Below, in pieces: positions 17,069-28,175 of a stretch of DNA of 64,000 bases (position 1 is its first letter; the number at the start of each line of letters is the position of its first letter). The translations under genes and the position numbers were made by a program. Under the pieces are notes generated by a model, which worked only from the letters and a program-made list of their open reading frames with translations, was not told the origin of the DNA and ran no database searches. The DNA is taken from contig NZ_JTDB02000002.1 of NCBI RefSeq assembly GCF_000785435.2, forward strand, positions 809,663 to 873,662, written 5' to 3'. The stretch is from Paraburkholderia sacchari (GTDB lineage Bacteria > Pseudomonadota > Gammaproteobacteria > Burkholderiales > Burkholderiaceae).

Positions 17069-18850
17069 TCAGTGCGTGATGCCGTCGCCGATGTGCTGTT
17101 CGATGCGCCGCATGCGTCCGCTTGCGCGATACGGCTGGAACCACGGATTCATGCGCAGCTCGCACAGGCGCGAGCTGCGCTCGGCGAGCGCCGCGTCAAG
17201 CCACTGGAACATCTCGTTGGGCTGCGCGAGCCGCGCATAGGCCTCGGCAATCAGCAAGGGCGAAGTGTACTGCCTGCGCCGCCGCGCGAGCAGGTCGTCC
17301 AGATACCAGTGCAGCACCGCGTCGTAGCCGCCCGTTTCCCAATGCATGCGGATGGCCGCCGAGCGTGCGGGCAGATTGCAGCAATCGAGCGCTTCCGCGG
17401 TGGCGTCCACGGCCTGCGCAAAGAGCTTCTTCACTTCGAACGCGGTTGCCAGCACCTGGTACACGAGCGGCGAATGTTCCATGTGTCCCGGTGAGAGATA
17501 TTCACTCACGACTTGCGCGTGCTGGCCTGCGAGGACCATGCTGAACGCGCGCGAGCCCTGGAACGCGTGCGGATCGATTTTTTCGGCGCGCGCCATCGCG
17601 GCCTGGCCTTCGGCATGGCGGCCCGCTGCGAGCAGCAGCCGCGCGTAGAGCCGGTGCGCTTCCGGGTAGCTCGGATTGCGCCGCAGCGCTTCCTTGAAGC
17701 CGGCCTCGGCGCGCGGCCAGTCCCAGTCGAAGAAGTAGCGCACCGCGGCTAGCGCGTGATGGGCTTCGGGCAGATCGGGGTCGAGTTCGAGCGCGCTTTG
17801 CGCAAGGGCGCGGGCGATCGGCCAGCCGTCGTCGGGTGCGAACAGGCCGTGCACGACCGACGCCCCGTAGTAGTTCGAGAGCCCGGCGTATCCGAGCGCG
17901 TAGTTCGGGTCGTGCTCGAGCGCCGCTTCGAAATAGGCGCGGCTGCGCGCGAAGTCTTCACCGTCGATGCCGTGCTGGGCGCAGAACCCTGCATCGAAAT
18001 GCACGCGCCGGTACCAGAAGTAACGCCCGCGCACATAGGCGTCGTGCGCCGCGGGGTCGACCGGCAGCCGCCGCGCGAGCAGCGAGCGCTGCTGTTCGGA
18101 GAGCTTGGAGGCGAGTTCCTGCGCAAGCGCCGCGGCGGCCTCCTTGAGGAGGTCGAGCGCGCCTTGCGAAACCGGTTCGTGCGCGCGGCTCCAGATCTGC
18201 ACTTCGTCGGCGCAGCGAATCAGGCGCGTGAGAATGCGCACTTTGTGCCCTTCGCGCGAGAACGAGCCTTCGAGCACATAGTCGAGCTTGAGCTCGCGCG
18301 CGATCTCGCCGATGCTCTTGGCCGTGTCGCGATAGCGCGCAGCCGTCGTGCGCGCGATCATGCGCAGACGGTCCGCGCCGAGCGCGCCGAGCGTGGCCGA
18401 GATTTCGTCGGCGAGCGCGCTGCACAGCGACTCTTCCTTGCCGTCGCCCGTGAGGTTTGCAAACGGCAGCACCAGCACGCGCACGGCGTTGTGCGCGACG
18501 CTGGGCTCCGTGGCGGCGGCCGGGTTCGGGAAGCTGGCGCCGTCGAGCCGGTAGCCCTTGCCTTTCACCGTGACGAGATGGCGCGGCTGCGCCGGATCGT
18601 CTGCGAGTGCGATGCGGATCTTGCGGATCGCGGTGTTGATGCCGTTCTCGGTGTCGCGCCAGGGATTGCCGTGCCATAGCCGCTCGACGATGTCCGCGCG
18701 CGAGATCAACTCGCCGTGGCGCGATGCGAGCAGGATCAGGAGATCCATCGGCAGCCGCTCCAGCCGCACCGCTTCGCCCGCGCGGCGAAGCTGGTAGCGC
18801 TCGACGTCGAGTTCGAAATCCGCGAACCGGATGATTCGATCCGTCGGCAT
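17069..18850 (-). CDS. Winged-helix (OmpR/CadC-type) regulator with TPR repeats
   Basis: 593-residue soluble regulator. Residues about 5-102 form a Trans_reg_C winged helix (the VTVKGKGYRLDG ending is diagnostic). A TolB-like/adenylate-cyclase-associated domain (VLPFANLTGD, about 122-250) follows, then TPR-type helices from about 290 to the end. There is no transmembrane segment, unlike CadC, and no receiver domain. Such proteins are usually transcription factors whose TPR part senses a partner; the target is unknown. The divergent 353-bp spacer carries palindromes and a gene of unknown function on the other side. Confidence 0.85.
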   Translation of the reverse strand: MPTDRIIRFADFELDVERYQLRRAGEAVRLERLPMDLLILLASRHGELISRADIVERLWHGNPWRDTENGINTAIRKIRIALADDPAQPRHLVTVKGKGYRLDGASFPNPAAATEPSVAHNAVRVLVLPFANLTGDGKEESLCSALADEISATLGALGADRLRMIARTTAARYRDTAKSIGEIARELKLDYVLEGSFSREGHKVRILTRLIRCADEVQIWSRAHEPVSQGALDLLKEAAAALAQELASKLSEQQRSLLARRLPVDPAAHDAYVRGRYFWYRRVHFDAGFCAQHGIDGEDFARSRAYFEAALEHDPNYALGYAGLSNYYGASVVHGLFAPDDGWPIARALAQSALELDPDLPEAHHALAAVRYFFDWDWPRAEAGFKEALRRNPSYPEAHRLYARLLLAAGRHAEGQAAMARAEKIDPHAFQGSRAFSMVLAGQHAQVVSEYLSPGHMEHSPLVYQVLATAFEVKKLFAQAVDATAEALDCCNLPARSAAIRMHWETGGYDAVLHWYLDDLLARRRRQYTSPLLIAEAYARLAQPNEMFQWLDAALAERSSRLCELRMNPWFQPYRASGRMRRIEQHIGDGITH

Positions 18851-19203
18851 GGGAGGTCCCCTGATGCAGCATCATGGGTTGTGCGCGGCGATGTTTCGTC
18901 CAGGGAATGCACCATCGTGCAACAGATGACATGGGCGATTCTGGCGGCGCTCGGTGCGGGCGGTGCAGGCAGCCGATCGATCGGTGGGGGGCTCGAAGCG
19001 ACTGACGAATTTAAATTTAGCGGCTCGCGCGGCGACCTTCAAGAAGCAACGATCGATGTTGGCGGCGTGCGACGGATGCGTGTTTCGTCTGCTTTTTCCG
19101 GTGCGCGGGCAGCCTTCATTCGCGAGGCACAGGTCACGAAGAATTCACATATCCCCCGTAGCTTAGGCCCCTTTTCATCGCTACAAGAGGATGTGCCTGA
19201 CGC
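18851..19203. promoter_or_regulatory. Divergent spacer with two palindromes
   Basis: 353 bp between the winged-helix regulator and the next plus-strand gene. It has a 12-bp perfect palindrome CCGATCGATCGG (18973-18984) and a 10-bp AT palindrome AATTTAAATT (19008-19017), 23 bp apart. They may be operators for the divergent regulator. No gene is apparent. Confidence 0.45.
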
Positions 19204-19755
19204 ATGCCGCAGACGTCTCTGTCCACGCCCACCGAAATGCCATCGATTCCGTCACCGCAGCTGCAGTCCGCGTCCGGACCTTCCTGGATCGTGCCGGTGC
19301 CCGGACATCATCCCTACGATCACGTGCGTTTGAAGCGCGTCTTCGCGACCGATGGCACGCGTCATGAAGTCGTGGTGGTCGATCTGTACAAGCTGCTGGT
19401 CTGCGCGGACCGCGACGACACCGACTACGTGCTCAAGCCCGTCGATGACTGGCATATGGGCAAGGTGCGCGGCATCCGCGAATTCCTCGACCCGCGCAAC
19501 GAGCGGGTGCCGCAAATGCCCTACGTGACGATCGTGAAGCGGCGCGTGGGCGGCCTCACGGGATGGCTCGGCCTCGCGCACGAGGGCGTGGTGGCGTTTC
19601 GCAACGGCCAGCATCGTGCGCGCTATCTCTCATGGGCGGGCGCGCAGTGGCTACCGGTGGAAGTGCATCAGCGCGAAGCGCCGCTGCTGCGTGAGTTGTG
19701 CGGCGCCGTGGGGCTGGAAGAAGATGGGCGTGGTGCGGCGCCTGGGCCGGCATAA
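19204..19755 (+). CDS. Hypothetical protein, possibly fertility-inhibition-factor-like
   Basis: 183-residue cytoplasmic protein. The segment VVVVDLYKLL near residue 57 and the later FRNGQHRARYLSWAG...LPVEV pattern near 138 resemble proteins annotated as plasmid fertility inhibition factor (FiwA-like). The N-G-x-H-R motif is also reminiscent of the ParB-like fold. I cannot confirm either. The ribosome site is weak (AGAGGA, about 12 nt upstream). The stop is followed at once by an 11-bp tandem repeat tract. Confidence 0.6.
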   Translation: MPQTSLSTPTEMPSIPSPQLQSASGPSWIVPVPGHHPYDHVRLKRVFATDGTRHEVVVVDLYKLLVCADRDDTDYVLKPVDDWHMGKVRGIREFLDPRNERVPQMPYVTIVKRRVGGLTGWLGLAHEGVVAFRNGQHRARYLSWAGAQWLPVEVHQREAPLLRELCGAVGLEEDGRGAAPGPA

Positions 19756-19810
19756 CGCCGACGTAGCGCCGACGTAGCGCCGACGTAGCGCCGACGTAGC
19801 GCCGATGTAG
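19756..19810. repeat. Five 11-bp tandem repeats right after a stop codon
   Basis: CGCCGACGTAG is repeated four times exactly (19756-19799) and once with one change (19800-19810). The tract begins on the base after the TAA of the upstream gene. Confidence 0.92.
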
Positions 19811-19867
19811 CGCTGACGGGTCAGTACGGCCTCGCGCCCCTGCATAGAGCCGGCACGAGGCGAGCCC

Positions 19868-20896
19868 TCAGACGCCGTTCGACATCCGCAGCGCCGCACC
19901 GTTGCCGAGCGTGCCGTTCACGGGCCGCAGAGCGGCGTGGCCGGCTGCCGGGAGCGCCGCGGGCGTGACCGTGCTTCGTCCGGAGGCGCCGCTCTCACGC
20001 TGAAAATGCTCGATGGCGTAGTCGACGAAGCGCAGCGTTTTCGCAGGCAGATATTGGCGATTCGGATAAACGATCGACATGTTGGCCTCGGGGTCGTCGA
20101 TCTCGTACTCGGGCAACAGGCGCACGAGCGTGCCGGCGGCCAGGTCTTCGGCGACGAGCGATGCCGGCACGATAGCCACGCCCATGCCCGCGAGCGCGGC
20201 GTGCCGCACCATCAGCATGTTGTTGACGGCATAGGCGGGCCGCAGCGTGACCTGCTGCGCAGGCTCGCCGGGTCTTGCGAATTGCCAGGTGACGCTGCGC
20301 GCCTCGGGCGGCAGGGTGACCGCCGCGTGGCGCGCGAGTTGCGAGGGCGTGCGCGGTTCGCCGTGCTCGGCAAGCCAGCCGGGCGACGCGCATGGCACGA
20401 ACGTTGCCACGCCGAGTGTCCGCTCGACGAGATCAGGATCGCCGTCGCGCATGGGCGAGGCCGAGACGATGCCCACGTCGAAGCCGTCCTCGACGAGCGA
20501 GATTTGCCGCTCGGCAAGCGTGAGGCGCACGTTCACGCGCGGGTAGCGCCGCCGGTAGCCATCGATGAGCGACGTGAGCGTGCCGAGCGACAGCATGCTG
20601 GCCGCGGCCACGCGCAGCGTGCCGCCGGGCTCGCGTTCGGTGTGCGCGAGCGCATTTTCGAGGTGGTCCAGTTCGTCGAGCACGCTGCGGCAGCCTTCGA
20701 GATAGCGTTGGCCTGCTTCGGTAAGCGAAAGATTGCGCGTGGTGCGGTTGATGAGCCGGGTATGCAAATGGGCTTCGAGCATGGCAACCGAGCGGGTGAC
20801 CAGGGCATTCGAGACGTCGAGTTGCTCCGCGGCCCGGCGAAAGCTTTGTGATTGCGCAACCGTGACGAAGACGCGCATGGCGTGTATCTGGTTCAT
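19868..20896 (-). CDS. LysR-family transcriptional regulator
   Basis: 342 residues with an N-terminal LysR helix-turn-helix (about 1-60, with QSFRRAAEQLDVSNALVTRSVAMLE) and a periplasmic-binding-like effector domain (about 90-295). The C-terminal ~40 residues are extra and Ala/Gly-rich. It belongs to the CrgA-like group that often controls a divergent gene. Here the divergent neighbours are the AspT-type exchangers and AspD, so control of aspartate use is plausible. The 574-bp spacer is much longer than usual for a LysR pair. Confidence 0.88.
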   Translation of the reverse strand: MNQIHAMRVFVTVAQSQSFRRAAEQLDVSNALVTRSVAMLEAHLHTRLINRTTRNLSLTEAGQRYLEGCRSVLDELDHLENALAHTEREPGGTLRVAAASMLSLGTLTSLIDGYRRRYPRVNVRLTLAERQISLVEDGFDVGIVSASPMRDGDPDLVERTLGVATFVPCASPGWLAEHGEPRTPSQLARHAAVTLPPEARSVTWQFARPGEPAQQVTLRPAYAVNNMLMVRHAALAGMGVAIVPASLVAEDLAAGTLVRLLPEYEIDDPEANMSIVYPNRQYLPAKTLRFVDYAIEHFQRESGASGRSTVTPAALPAAGHAALRPVNGTLGNGAALRMSNGV

Positions 20897-21030
20897 GGAA
20901 TTTCGCCTCGTATGCTGATTGCATTTACCCGGTTAAGGGCATTTCGTTCGGCATTGCCGGGATAACGTCCGGCAATGGGCGCGCGGCCTTGATGTGCGAT
21001 TGCGGTGGCGATATTGGAAGGAAAATAATA

Positions 21031-21059
21031 TTGACAGTTGTAAAGAATTGCAATATTTA
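21031..21059 (+). promoter_or_regulatory. Sigma-70 type promoter for the aspT-aspT-aspD module
   Basis: Perfect -35 TTGACA at 21031-21036, a 17-nt spacer and TATTTA at 21054-21059. It is the best housekeeping-type promoter I see in the window. Transcription would start near 21066, about 405 nt before the first exchanger. Confidence 0.65.
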
Positions 21060-21358
21060 TCTCAAGCGGCGCCGGTATTTCACTTGTTGTATAGGAATAG
21101 AACTTCCGGAGATGCGTGTATTGAGCAGCAAAACGAACAGTGCGCACGCAATCGACGCCGATCGCGAAATCAATTGCATAATTCAGTCCGCATGCCTGTC
21201 ATGTGGATGGCATTGCGGGATTATCACGCTGCGAAGGGCTCAGGTCTTGCCAGCCTTTGTGCGCTGCGGTTGCCGAATTGTCGACGCGTTGACGGCCTGG
21301 TTTCGGCTTTGTCTTGCGTTTTTCACATAAGCTTGATTCGATCGAGCCAAGTTTTTTT

Positions 21359-21387
21359 GTGCTTCGCGCAAAATAGTCGCGAAGCAC
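21359..21387 (+). promoter_or_regulatory. Leader hairpin before the first exchanger gene
   Basis: GTGCTTCGCG pairs perfectly with CGCGAAGCAC across a 9-nt loop. Seven T residues lie just 5' of it, not 3', so it is not a simple terminator for either strand. It could be an antiterminator arm, an RNA-stability element or a protein-binding palindrome. Confidence 0.4.
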
Positions 21388-21470
21388 GGGAAATAGAGAT
21401 GTGCATGCCGCGCGCATGTTTTTTTTATGCATTTTTCTGAAAACTAAAAACGTAAATCGGCAGACCAGAC

Positions 21471-23153
21471 ATGATCGTCGAATTGCTGAAGTCGCAGCCC
21501 GAGATTGCCCTGTTCGTCAGTCTCGCGCTTGGTTATTTGATCGGTTCCATCCGTTTCGGGCCGATTTCGCTCGGCGGCGTATGCGGCACGCTGATCGTCG
21601 CGCTCGTGTTGGGTCAGACGGGCGCGCGCATCTCGCCCGATCTCAAGAACGTGGCCTTTGCGTTGTTCATCTTCGCGCTCGGCTTCACGGGCGGCCCGCA
21701 GTTCTTCGCGAACATCGGGCGCGGCTGGCGCTATGGTCTTCTTTCGATCATCGAGATCGTCTCGGTCATGACGCTCATCATGATCGCAGTCGTCGTGATG
21801 AAGCTCGACGCGGGCACCGCGGCCGGCCTGCTGGCGGGCGCTGCCACCGAGTCTGCGGTGATCGGCACAGCCTCGGAGGCGCTCACGAAACTGGGCCTGA
21901 GCGACGCCCAGGTGAGCACGCTGCAGGCGCACGTGGTGACCGCCTATAGCGTGAGCTACCTCTTCGGTTTGATCACCATCGTGCTGTTCACGAGCCAGAT
22001 CGCGCCGCTCCTCTTGCGCGTGAACCTGCGCGAAGAGGCCGCGCGCCTCTTTCGCAAGCTCGGCGGCGACGGCGTGCTCGACGAAGGCCAGCGGCTCGCG
22101 CTGCCGCGGCTCGTGGCGCGCGCGTTCGAGGTGGGGCCGGCGGCGGGCACCGAGGTCTCGGCATTCGAGGCGCGCTTTGGCAACAACGTCACGGTCGAGC
22201 GCATCGTGCGCGGCAAGCAGGAGATCGACGCCGCCGCGCAAGCCGTGCTGCAGGCGGGTGACATCGTGTTCATCGGCGGGCGGCGCGAGGCCGTGGTGGA
22301 GGCGTCGGGCAGCCTTGGCGCCGAGGTCTCGGGCGAAGGATTCGTGAAACTGTTCGCGCAGCGCGTGGACGTGATGCTCACGCGCCGCGACGCCGACGGC
22401 CTCACGCTCGCGCAGATGCGCGAGCGCGCTTCGCCCGAAGAAGGGCGCGGCATCTACGTGGGCGCGATCACGCGTCTGGACACCGCGGTGCCCGCGCTGC
22501 CCGGCACCATGGTGCGCCGCGGCGACGTGCTCACGCTGATCGGCGCGCCCAGCGACGTCGCGCGCGGCGCCAAACGCCTCGGCTACGTGATCCAGCAGAC
22601 CCAGAAGACTGACTTCGTCTACCTCGGCCTCGGCGTGCTCGTGGGCATGATCATCGGCCGCTTCGGCGTGAAGCTGGGCGGCGTCGCGCTCGAGCTCGGC
22701 ACGGGCGGCGGGTGCCTGCTCTCGGGCCTGTTCTTCGGCTGGCTGCGCTCGCACTTCCCGGTGGTCGGCTCGCTGCCTTCGGCGGCGGCGCAGGTGCTCA
22801 AGGACTTCGGCCTCGCGACCTTCATCGCGGCCGTGGGTCTCTCCGCTGGCCCGGACGCCATCAAGCTCGTGCGCGAATACGGTCTCGCGCTGCCGCTCGT
22901 CGGCATCTTGATGGTGCTGATTCCGGGCCTCATGTCCCTCTGGATCGGACGCATGTTCCTCAAGCTCGAAACCCCCATGCTGCTTGGCGCAATCGCGGGC
23001 CAGCAGTGCAGCACGCCGGCAATCAGCGCGCTGGTGGGCGTGACCGGCAATTCGATTCCGGTGATCGGCTACACGATCACCTATGCGCTGTCGAATATCT
23101 TGTTGCCGCTCATGGGGCCCGTGGTGGTTGGGCTTGCAACGAAATTCGGCTGA
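21471..23153 (+). CDS. aspT: Aspartate:alanine exchanger (AspT family), first copy
   Basis: Inner-membrane AAE-family antiporter of 560 residues, two AspT/YidE membrane halves (about 1-180 and 380-560) around two RCK_C/TrkA_C domains (about 205-370). In Tetragenococcus AspT swaps external aspartate for internal alanine, and with AspD makes a proton-motive force. The first half carries the GAATESAVIGTASEA helix and the second GQQCSTPAISAL, both differing from the neighbour. The ribosome site is poor. It is followed 195 bp later by a second exchanger and then aspD. Confidence 0.88.
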   Translation: MIVELLKSQPEIALFVSLALGYLIGSIRFGPISLGGVCGTLIVALVLGQTGARISPDLKNVAFALFIFALGFTGGPQFFANIGRGWRYGLLSIIEIVSVMTLIMIAVVVMKLDAGTAAGLLAGAATESAVIGTASEALTKLGLSDAQVSTLQAHVVTAYSVSYLFGLITIVLFTSQIAPLLLRVNLREEAARLFRKLGGDGVLDEGQRLALPRLVARAFEVGPAAGTEVSAFEARFGNNVTVERIVRGKQEIDAAAQAVLQAGDIVFIGGRREAVVEASGSLGAEVSGEGFVKLFAQRVDVMLTRRDADGLTLAQMRERASPEEGRGIYVGAITRLDTAVPALPGTMVRRGDVLTLIGAPSDVARGAKRLGYVIQQTQKTDFVYLGLGVLVGMIIGRFGVKLGGVALELGTGGGCLLSGLFFGWLRSHFPVVGSLPSAAAQVLKDFGLATFIAAVGLSAGPDAIKLVREYGLALPLVGILMVLIPGLMSLWIGRMFLKLETPMLLGAIAGQQCSTPAISALVGVTGNSIPVIGYTITYALSNILLPLMGPVVVGLATKFG

Positions 23154-23348
23154 TTTCGGCCGACCAGCGGTGCGCGCCGCGGTTGAGCACATGGCGCGCA
23201 CCGAATCCGTTCGTGGCCGATGATGGCCACGTCATGTCATTAACGACGCGCTTTCGTCAGGTCGTCCGTCCGGCTTACAACCGGTTGTCCAACCGGCCGT
23301 CCAACTTCAACGGCAGCAAGCAGTCACTTCTAACCATGCGAGGGCACG

Positions 23349-25034
23349 ATGGAATGGCTACATGACATCTTTCACAAATCCCCGGAAATCGCCTTGTTCC
23401 TCTCACTGGCCGTTGGCTACTGGGTCGGGCAGATCAACTTCGGCAAGTTTCAGCTCGGCGGCGTAGGCGGGTCGCTGCTCGCCGCCGTGGTGATCAGCCA
23501 GGTTGGCGTGACGATCGACAACGGCGTGAAGGCGGTGATGTTCGCGGTCTTCATCTACGCCGTGGGCTATGACTCCGGTCCGGGCTTCTTCAACTCGCTC
23601 AACCGCAAGACGCTGCGCGAAATCGCCATGGCCGTGTTCATGGCCGTCGCGGGTCTCGCCACCGTGCTCGTTTGCGCGAAGCTCTTTCACCTCAACAAGG
23701 GCCTCGCCGCCGGCCTCGCTGCGGGCGGCATGACGCAATCGGCGATCATCGGCACGGCGGGCGACGCCATCGCGCGTCTCGGCCTTCCGCCCGATCAGGT
23801 CAAGGCCATGCAGGCCGACGTCGCGATCGGCTATGCCGTGACCTACGTGTTCGGCTCGCTCGGCGCGATCATCGTCTGCGTGAACATCCTGCCGAAGTTC
23901 ATGGGCCGCAGCCTCAAGGACGCCTCCATGGATGCCGAGCGCGAAATGGCGGGCGGTGCCGCAACGGCAGGGCCGGGCCAGCTCGCAGCGCTGCCCGAAC
24001 TGTTCGGCCGCGTGTTCCGCGTGGAGGCCGCAGCCGGCAAGACGGTCAAGCAGATCGAACTGGCCCAGCAGGATTTCGTCGCCGTCGAGAAGATCCGCCG
24101 CGCGGGCAAGGTCGTCGACGCCACGCCCGACTTCGTGCTGAGCCGCGACGACCTCGTGCTGGTCGTGGGCCGCCGCGAGCAGATGGTCGAAGTGGGCGCG
24201 CTGATCGGACCGGAAATGCCGGACTCCGGCGGCATGAGCCTCGTGATGCAGACGCGCCAGATCGTGTTCACGAAGAAGGGCATGAACCACACGACGATTG
24301 CCGAGGTGCGCAAGAACGTCGATCGCGACCTGCGCCACGGCGTCTACATCGAGAAGATCGAGCGCGCCGGGCAGCCCGTTGCGCTGCTGCCGGGCTCGAA
24401 GCTCGAGCACGGCGACGTGATCACCGTCTACGGTACCGCGACCGACACCAGGCGCGTCGCGCAGGACGCCGGCTACGAGCTCGCCTACAGCAACAAGACC
24501 GACTTCATCTACATGGGCGTTGGCCTCGTGCTCGGCCTGCTGATCGGCCTCGTCGTCGTGAACGTGGCCGGCATTCCGCTCACGCTCGGCTCGGGCGGCG
24601 GCTGCCTGCTCGCGGGTCTGCTGTTCGGCTGGATGCGCGGCAAGCACCCGATGTACGGCGTGATGCCGCCGGCCGCCTCGCAACTGCTCAAGGACTTCGG
24701 TCTGGCGGCGTTCGTTGCGGTGGTGGGGCTGAATTCGGGCCTGCAGGCCGTGGTGACGATCAAGCAGAGCGGCATCACGATCTTCCTGCTCGGCGTGGTC
24801 GTGACCATCGTGCCGCTCATTCTCACGATGCTGTTTGGCCGCTACGTCCTCAAGTACAACAACGCGGCGATTCTCGCGGGCGCGCTGTCCGGCTCCCGCA
24901 GTGCGAACCCGGCCTTCGGCGGCATTCTCGACAAGGCCGAGAGCGCCGTGCCCACGGCGCCGTTCGCCATCACCTACGCGATCGCCAACGTGCTGCTCAC
25001 GCTGCTCGGGCCGCTCGTGGTGGGTCTTGCGTGA
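23349..25034 (+). CDS. aspT: Aspartate:alanine exchanger (AspT family), second copy
   Basis: 561-residue paralogue of the preceding gene with the same two membrane halves and two central RCK_C domains. Its pore-helix segments read AGGMTQSAIIGTAGDA and GSRSANPAFGGIL, so the two copies have diverged in the presumed substrate region. The ATG at 23349 has AGGG at 23341-23344. It lies 157 bp before aspD. Which copy, or both together, serves AspD cannot be told from sequence. Confidence 0.88.
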   Translation: MEWLHDIFHKSPEIALFLSLAVGYWVGQINFGKFQLGGVGGSLLAAVVISQVGVTIDNGVKAVMFAVFIYAVGYDSGPGFFNSLNRKTLREIAMAVFMAVAGLATVLVCAKLFHLNKGLAAGLAAGGMTQSAIIGTAGDAIARLGLPPDQVKAMQADVAIGYAVTYVFGSLGAIIVCVNILPKFMGRSLKDASMDAEREMAGGAATAGPGQLAALPELFGRVFRVEAAAGKTVKQIELAQQDFVAVEKIRRAGKVVDATPDFVLSRDDLVLVVGRREQMVEVGALIGPEMPDSGGMSLVMQTRQIVFTKKGMNHTTIAEVRKNVDRDLRHGVYIEKIERAGQPVALLPGSKLEHGDVITVYGTATDTRRVAQDAGYELAYSNKTDFIYMGVGLVLGLLIGLVVVNVAGIPLTLGSGGGCLLAGLLFGWMRGKHPMYGVMPPAASQLLKDFGLAAFVAVVGLNSGLQAVVTIKQSGITIFLLGVVVTIVPLILTMLFGRYVLKYNNAAILAGALSGSRSANPAFGGILDKAESAVPTAPFAITYAIANVLLTLLGPLVVGLA

Positions 25035-25110
25035 CATGAAGTCAATCGGGCCGCGCAATTCGGGCTGCGTGAACAGTCGCCATAGGCGCAGGCCCGTCTG
25101 CATCAATTAG

Positions 25111-26844
<1,734 letters not shown>

Positions 26845-26858
26845 TAAGCCAGCAAGAC

Positions 26859-26930
26859 GGGCGCGGCGGCGCGATGCCGCCGCGCCCGCAAAAAAAGCCG
26901 CACCCGGCGCATGCGCCCCGGTGCGGCTTT
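26859..26930. terminator. Bidirectional terminator between aspD and the MFS gene
   Basis: Two stems. The first is a 12-bp perfect stem (26859-26870 with 26876-26887). The second is an 11-bp perfect stem (26894-26904 with 26920-26930) followed by CTCTTTT on the plus strand and by a T run on the minus strand (A run at 26890-26896). It separates the convergent aspD and MFS genes. Confidence 0.88.
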
Positions 26931-26966
26931 CTCTTTTAGGTGGATTCCGCGCTTTTTCCCGCGCGA

Positions 26967-28175
26967 CTATTCCGCCTTCGATGCCGCGCCTTGCACGCTC
27001 TTGCGATGCAGCGAGACCGACAGCGCCACCGCCGCGGCAGCCGCAATGGCCGCGAACAGGTATACCGACCCGTAGCCGAACAGATTGGCCACATAGCCCG
27101 CGAGCGGCCCGGTGATGCCGAGCGAGAGGTCGAGAAACACCGAATATGCCGACAACGCCGCACCACGGCTCGCGGCCGGCACGAGACTGACCGCCTCCAC
27201 GCCCAGCGCGGGGAACACCAGCGCGAAACCGAAGCCCGTGAGCGCGGCGCCCATCAGCGCGACCGTGGGCGTGGGCGCGAGCCACAGCAGCACCAGACCC
27301 GCGCATTCGCACGAGAACGAGGCGATGGCTACGCGAAAGCCGCCAAAGGTCTTGATCGTGTTCGAAAACAACAGGCGCGCGCCGATGAACATGAGCCCGA
27401 ACAGCGTGAGCGCGAAGGCCGCGTTGGGCCAGTGGCGCGCCGCGTAGAACAGCGTGATGAAGGTGGCGATCGAGCCGAAGCCCGCCGAGCCCAGCGCAAG
27501 GCCGAGGCCATGCGGCAGCACGCGCGTGAGCACGCTGCGCCAGGGCATGCGCTCGCCATGGACGATCGGCACCGGCGCGATCGGGCGCCCGAGCCAGAAG
27601 CCGAGCGCGGCCAGCGCGATCACCGAAACGCCGAGCGACCAGAAGCCGAGGTAATGCACCATTTCCACGCCTAGCGGCGCACCGAGCGCCAGCGCGCCAT
27701 AGGTGGCGATGCCGTTCCACGAGATCACGCGCGCGTTGTTCGCGGTGCCCACGCGGCCGATGCCCCAGAGAATCGCGCCGGTGCCGACGAGGCTCTCGCC
27801 GCAGCCGAGCACGAGCCGGCTCGTCACGAGCAGCGCGAGCGAGAGCGCCGGCCAGTGTGCGACGAGCGTGGCGAGGAGCAGCAGCACGCCGCTCGTGCCG
27901 CAGAGGATCATGCCGTTGGTGACCGTCTTCTTGGGGCCGAGCGTATCGGCCGAGCGCCCGGCCAGCGCCCGCGAGCAGAGCGTCGCGATGTATTGCACGC
28001 TGATTGCGCCGCCGGCCACGATCGTGCTGAAGCCGAGGTCGTTGTGCACGTAGCCTGGCAGGACCGCGAGCGGAATGCCGATGGTCAGGTAGCAGAGGAA
28101 GGTGAAAAAGACGACCGGGATGATCTGCAAGGTCGTCGATGCGGCGTTGCGCTGGGGCGCTGAATCGGCGGACAT
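26967..28175 (-). CDS. MFS transporter, YfcJ/YhhS-like
   Basis: 402-residue, twelve-helix major facilitator. The segment [20 protein letters not shown] and the [13 protein letters not shown] loop are typical of the YfcJ/YhhS (arabinose-efflux-annotated) group. The start at 28175 precedes the first helix after a 15-residue polar leader; the longer frame to 28319 is not supported. The substrate is unknown. It diverges from xdhA. Confidence 0.85.
   Translation of the reverse strand: MSADSAPQRNAASTTLQIIPVVFFTFLCYLTIGIPLAVLPGYVHNDLGFSTIVAGGAISVQYIATLCSRALAGRSADTLGPKKTVTNGMILCGTSGVLLLLATLVAHWPALSLALLVTSRLVLGCGESLVGTGAILWGIGRVGTANNARVISWNGIATYGALALGAPLGVEMVHYLGFWSLGVSVIALAALGFWLGRPIAPVPIVHGERMPWRSVLTRVLPHGLGLALGSAGFGSIATFITLFYAARHWPNAAFALTLFGLMFIGARLLFSNTIKTFGGFRVAIASFSCECAGLVLLWLAPTPTVALMGAALTGFGFALVFPALGVEAVSLVPAASRGAALSAYSVFLDLSLGITGPLAGYVANLFGYGSVYLFAAIAAAAAVALSVSLHRKSVQGAASKAE

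Larger units (their letters stand above)
20897..21470. promoter_or_regulatory. Long AT-rich leader upstream of the aspartate module
   Basis: 574 bp clearly richer in A+T than its surroundings. It contains the promoter at 21031-21059, a symmetrical 20-bp element (21332-21351, half-sites CTTG/CAAG around TCGATCGA) and a 10-bp perfect hairpin (21359-21368 with 21378-21387). Open frames inside it lack family character and ribosome sites. It probably makes a ~400-nt untranslated leader. Confidence 0.6.

Noticed and set aside
21332..21387. Possible terminator in the leader
   Set aside because: The hairpin has its T run 5' on the plus strand, which is an A run 3' on the minus strand, so it does not fit termination in either direction.
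20994..21440. 148-residue frame inside the aspartate leader
   Set aside because: No ribosome site; Cys/Arg-rich sequence without domain pattern; it lies across the promoter and hairpins.
23270..23310. CCGGTTGTCCAA / CCGGCCGTCCAA imperfect direct repeat between the exchangers
   Set aside because: Only two copies with two mismatches; could easily be chance in GC-rich DNA.
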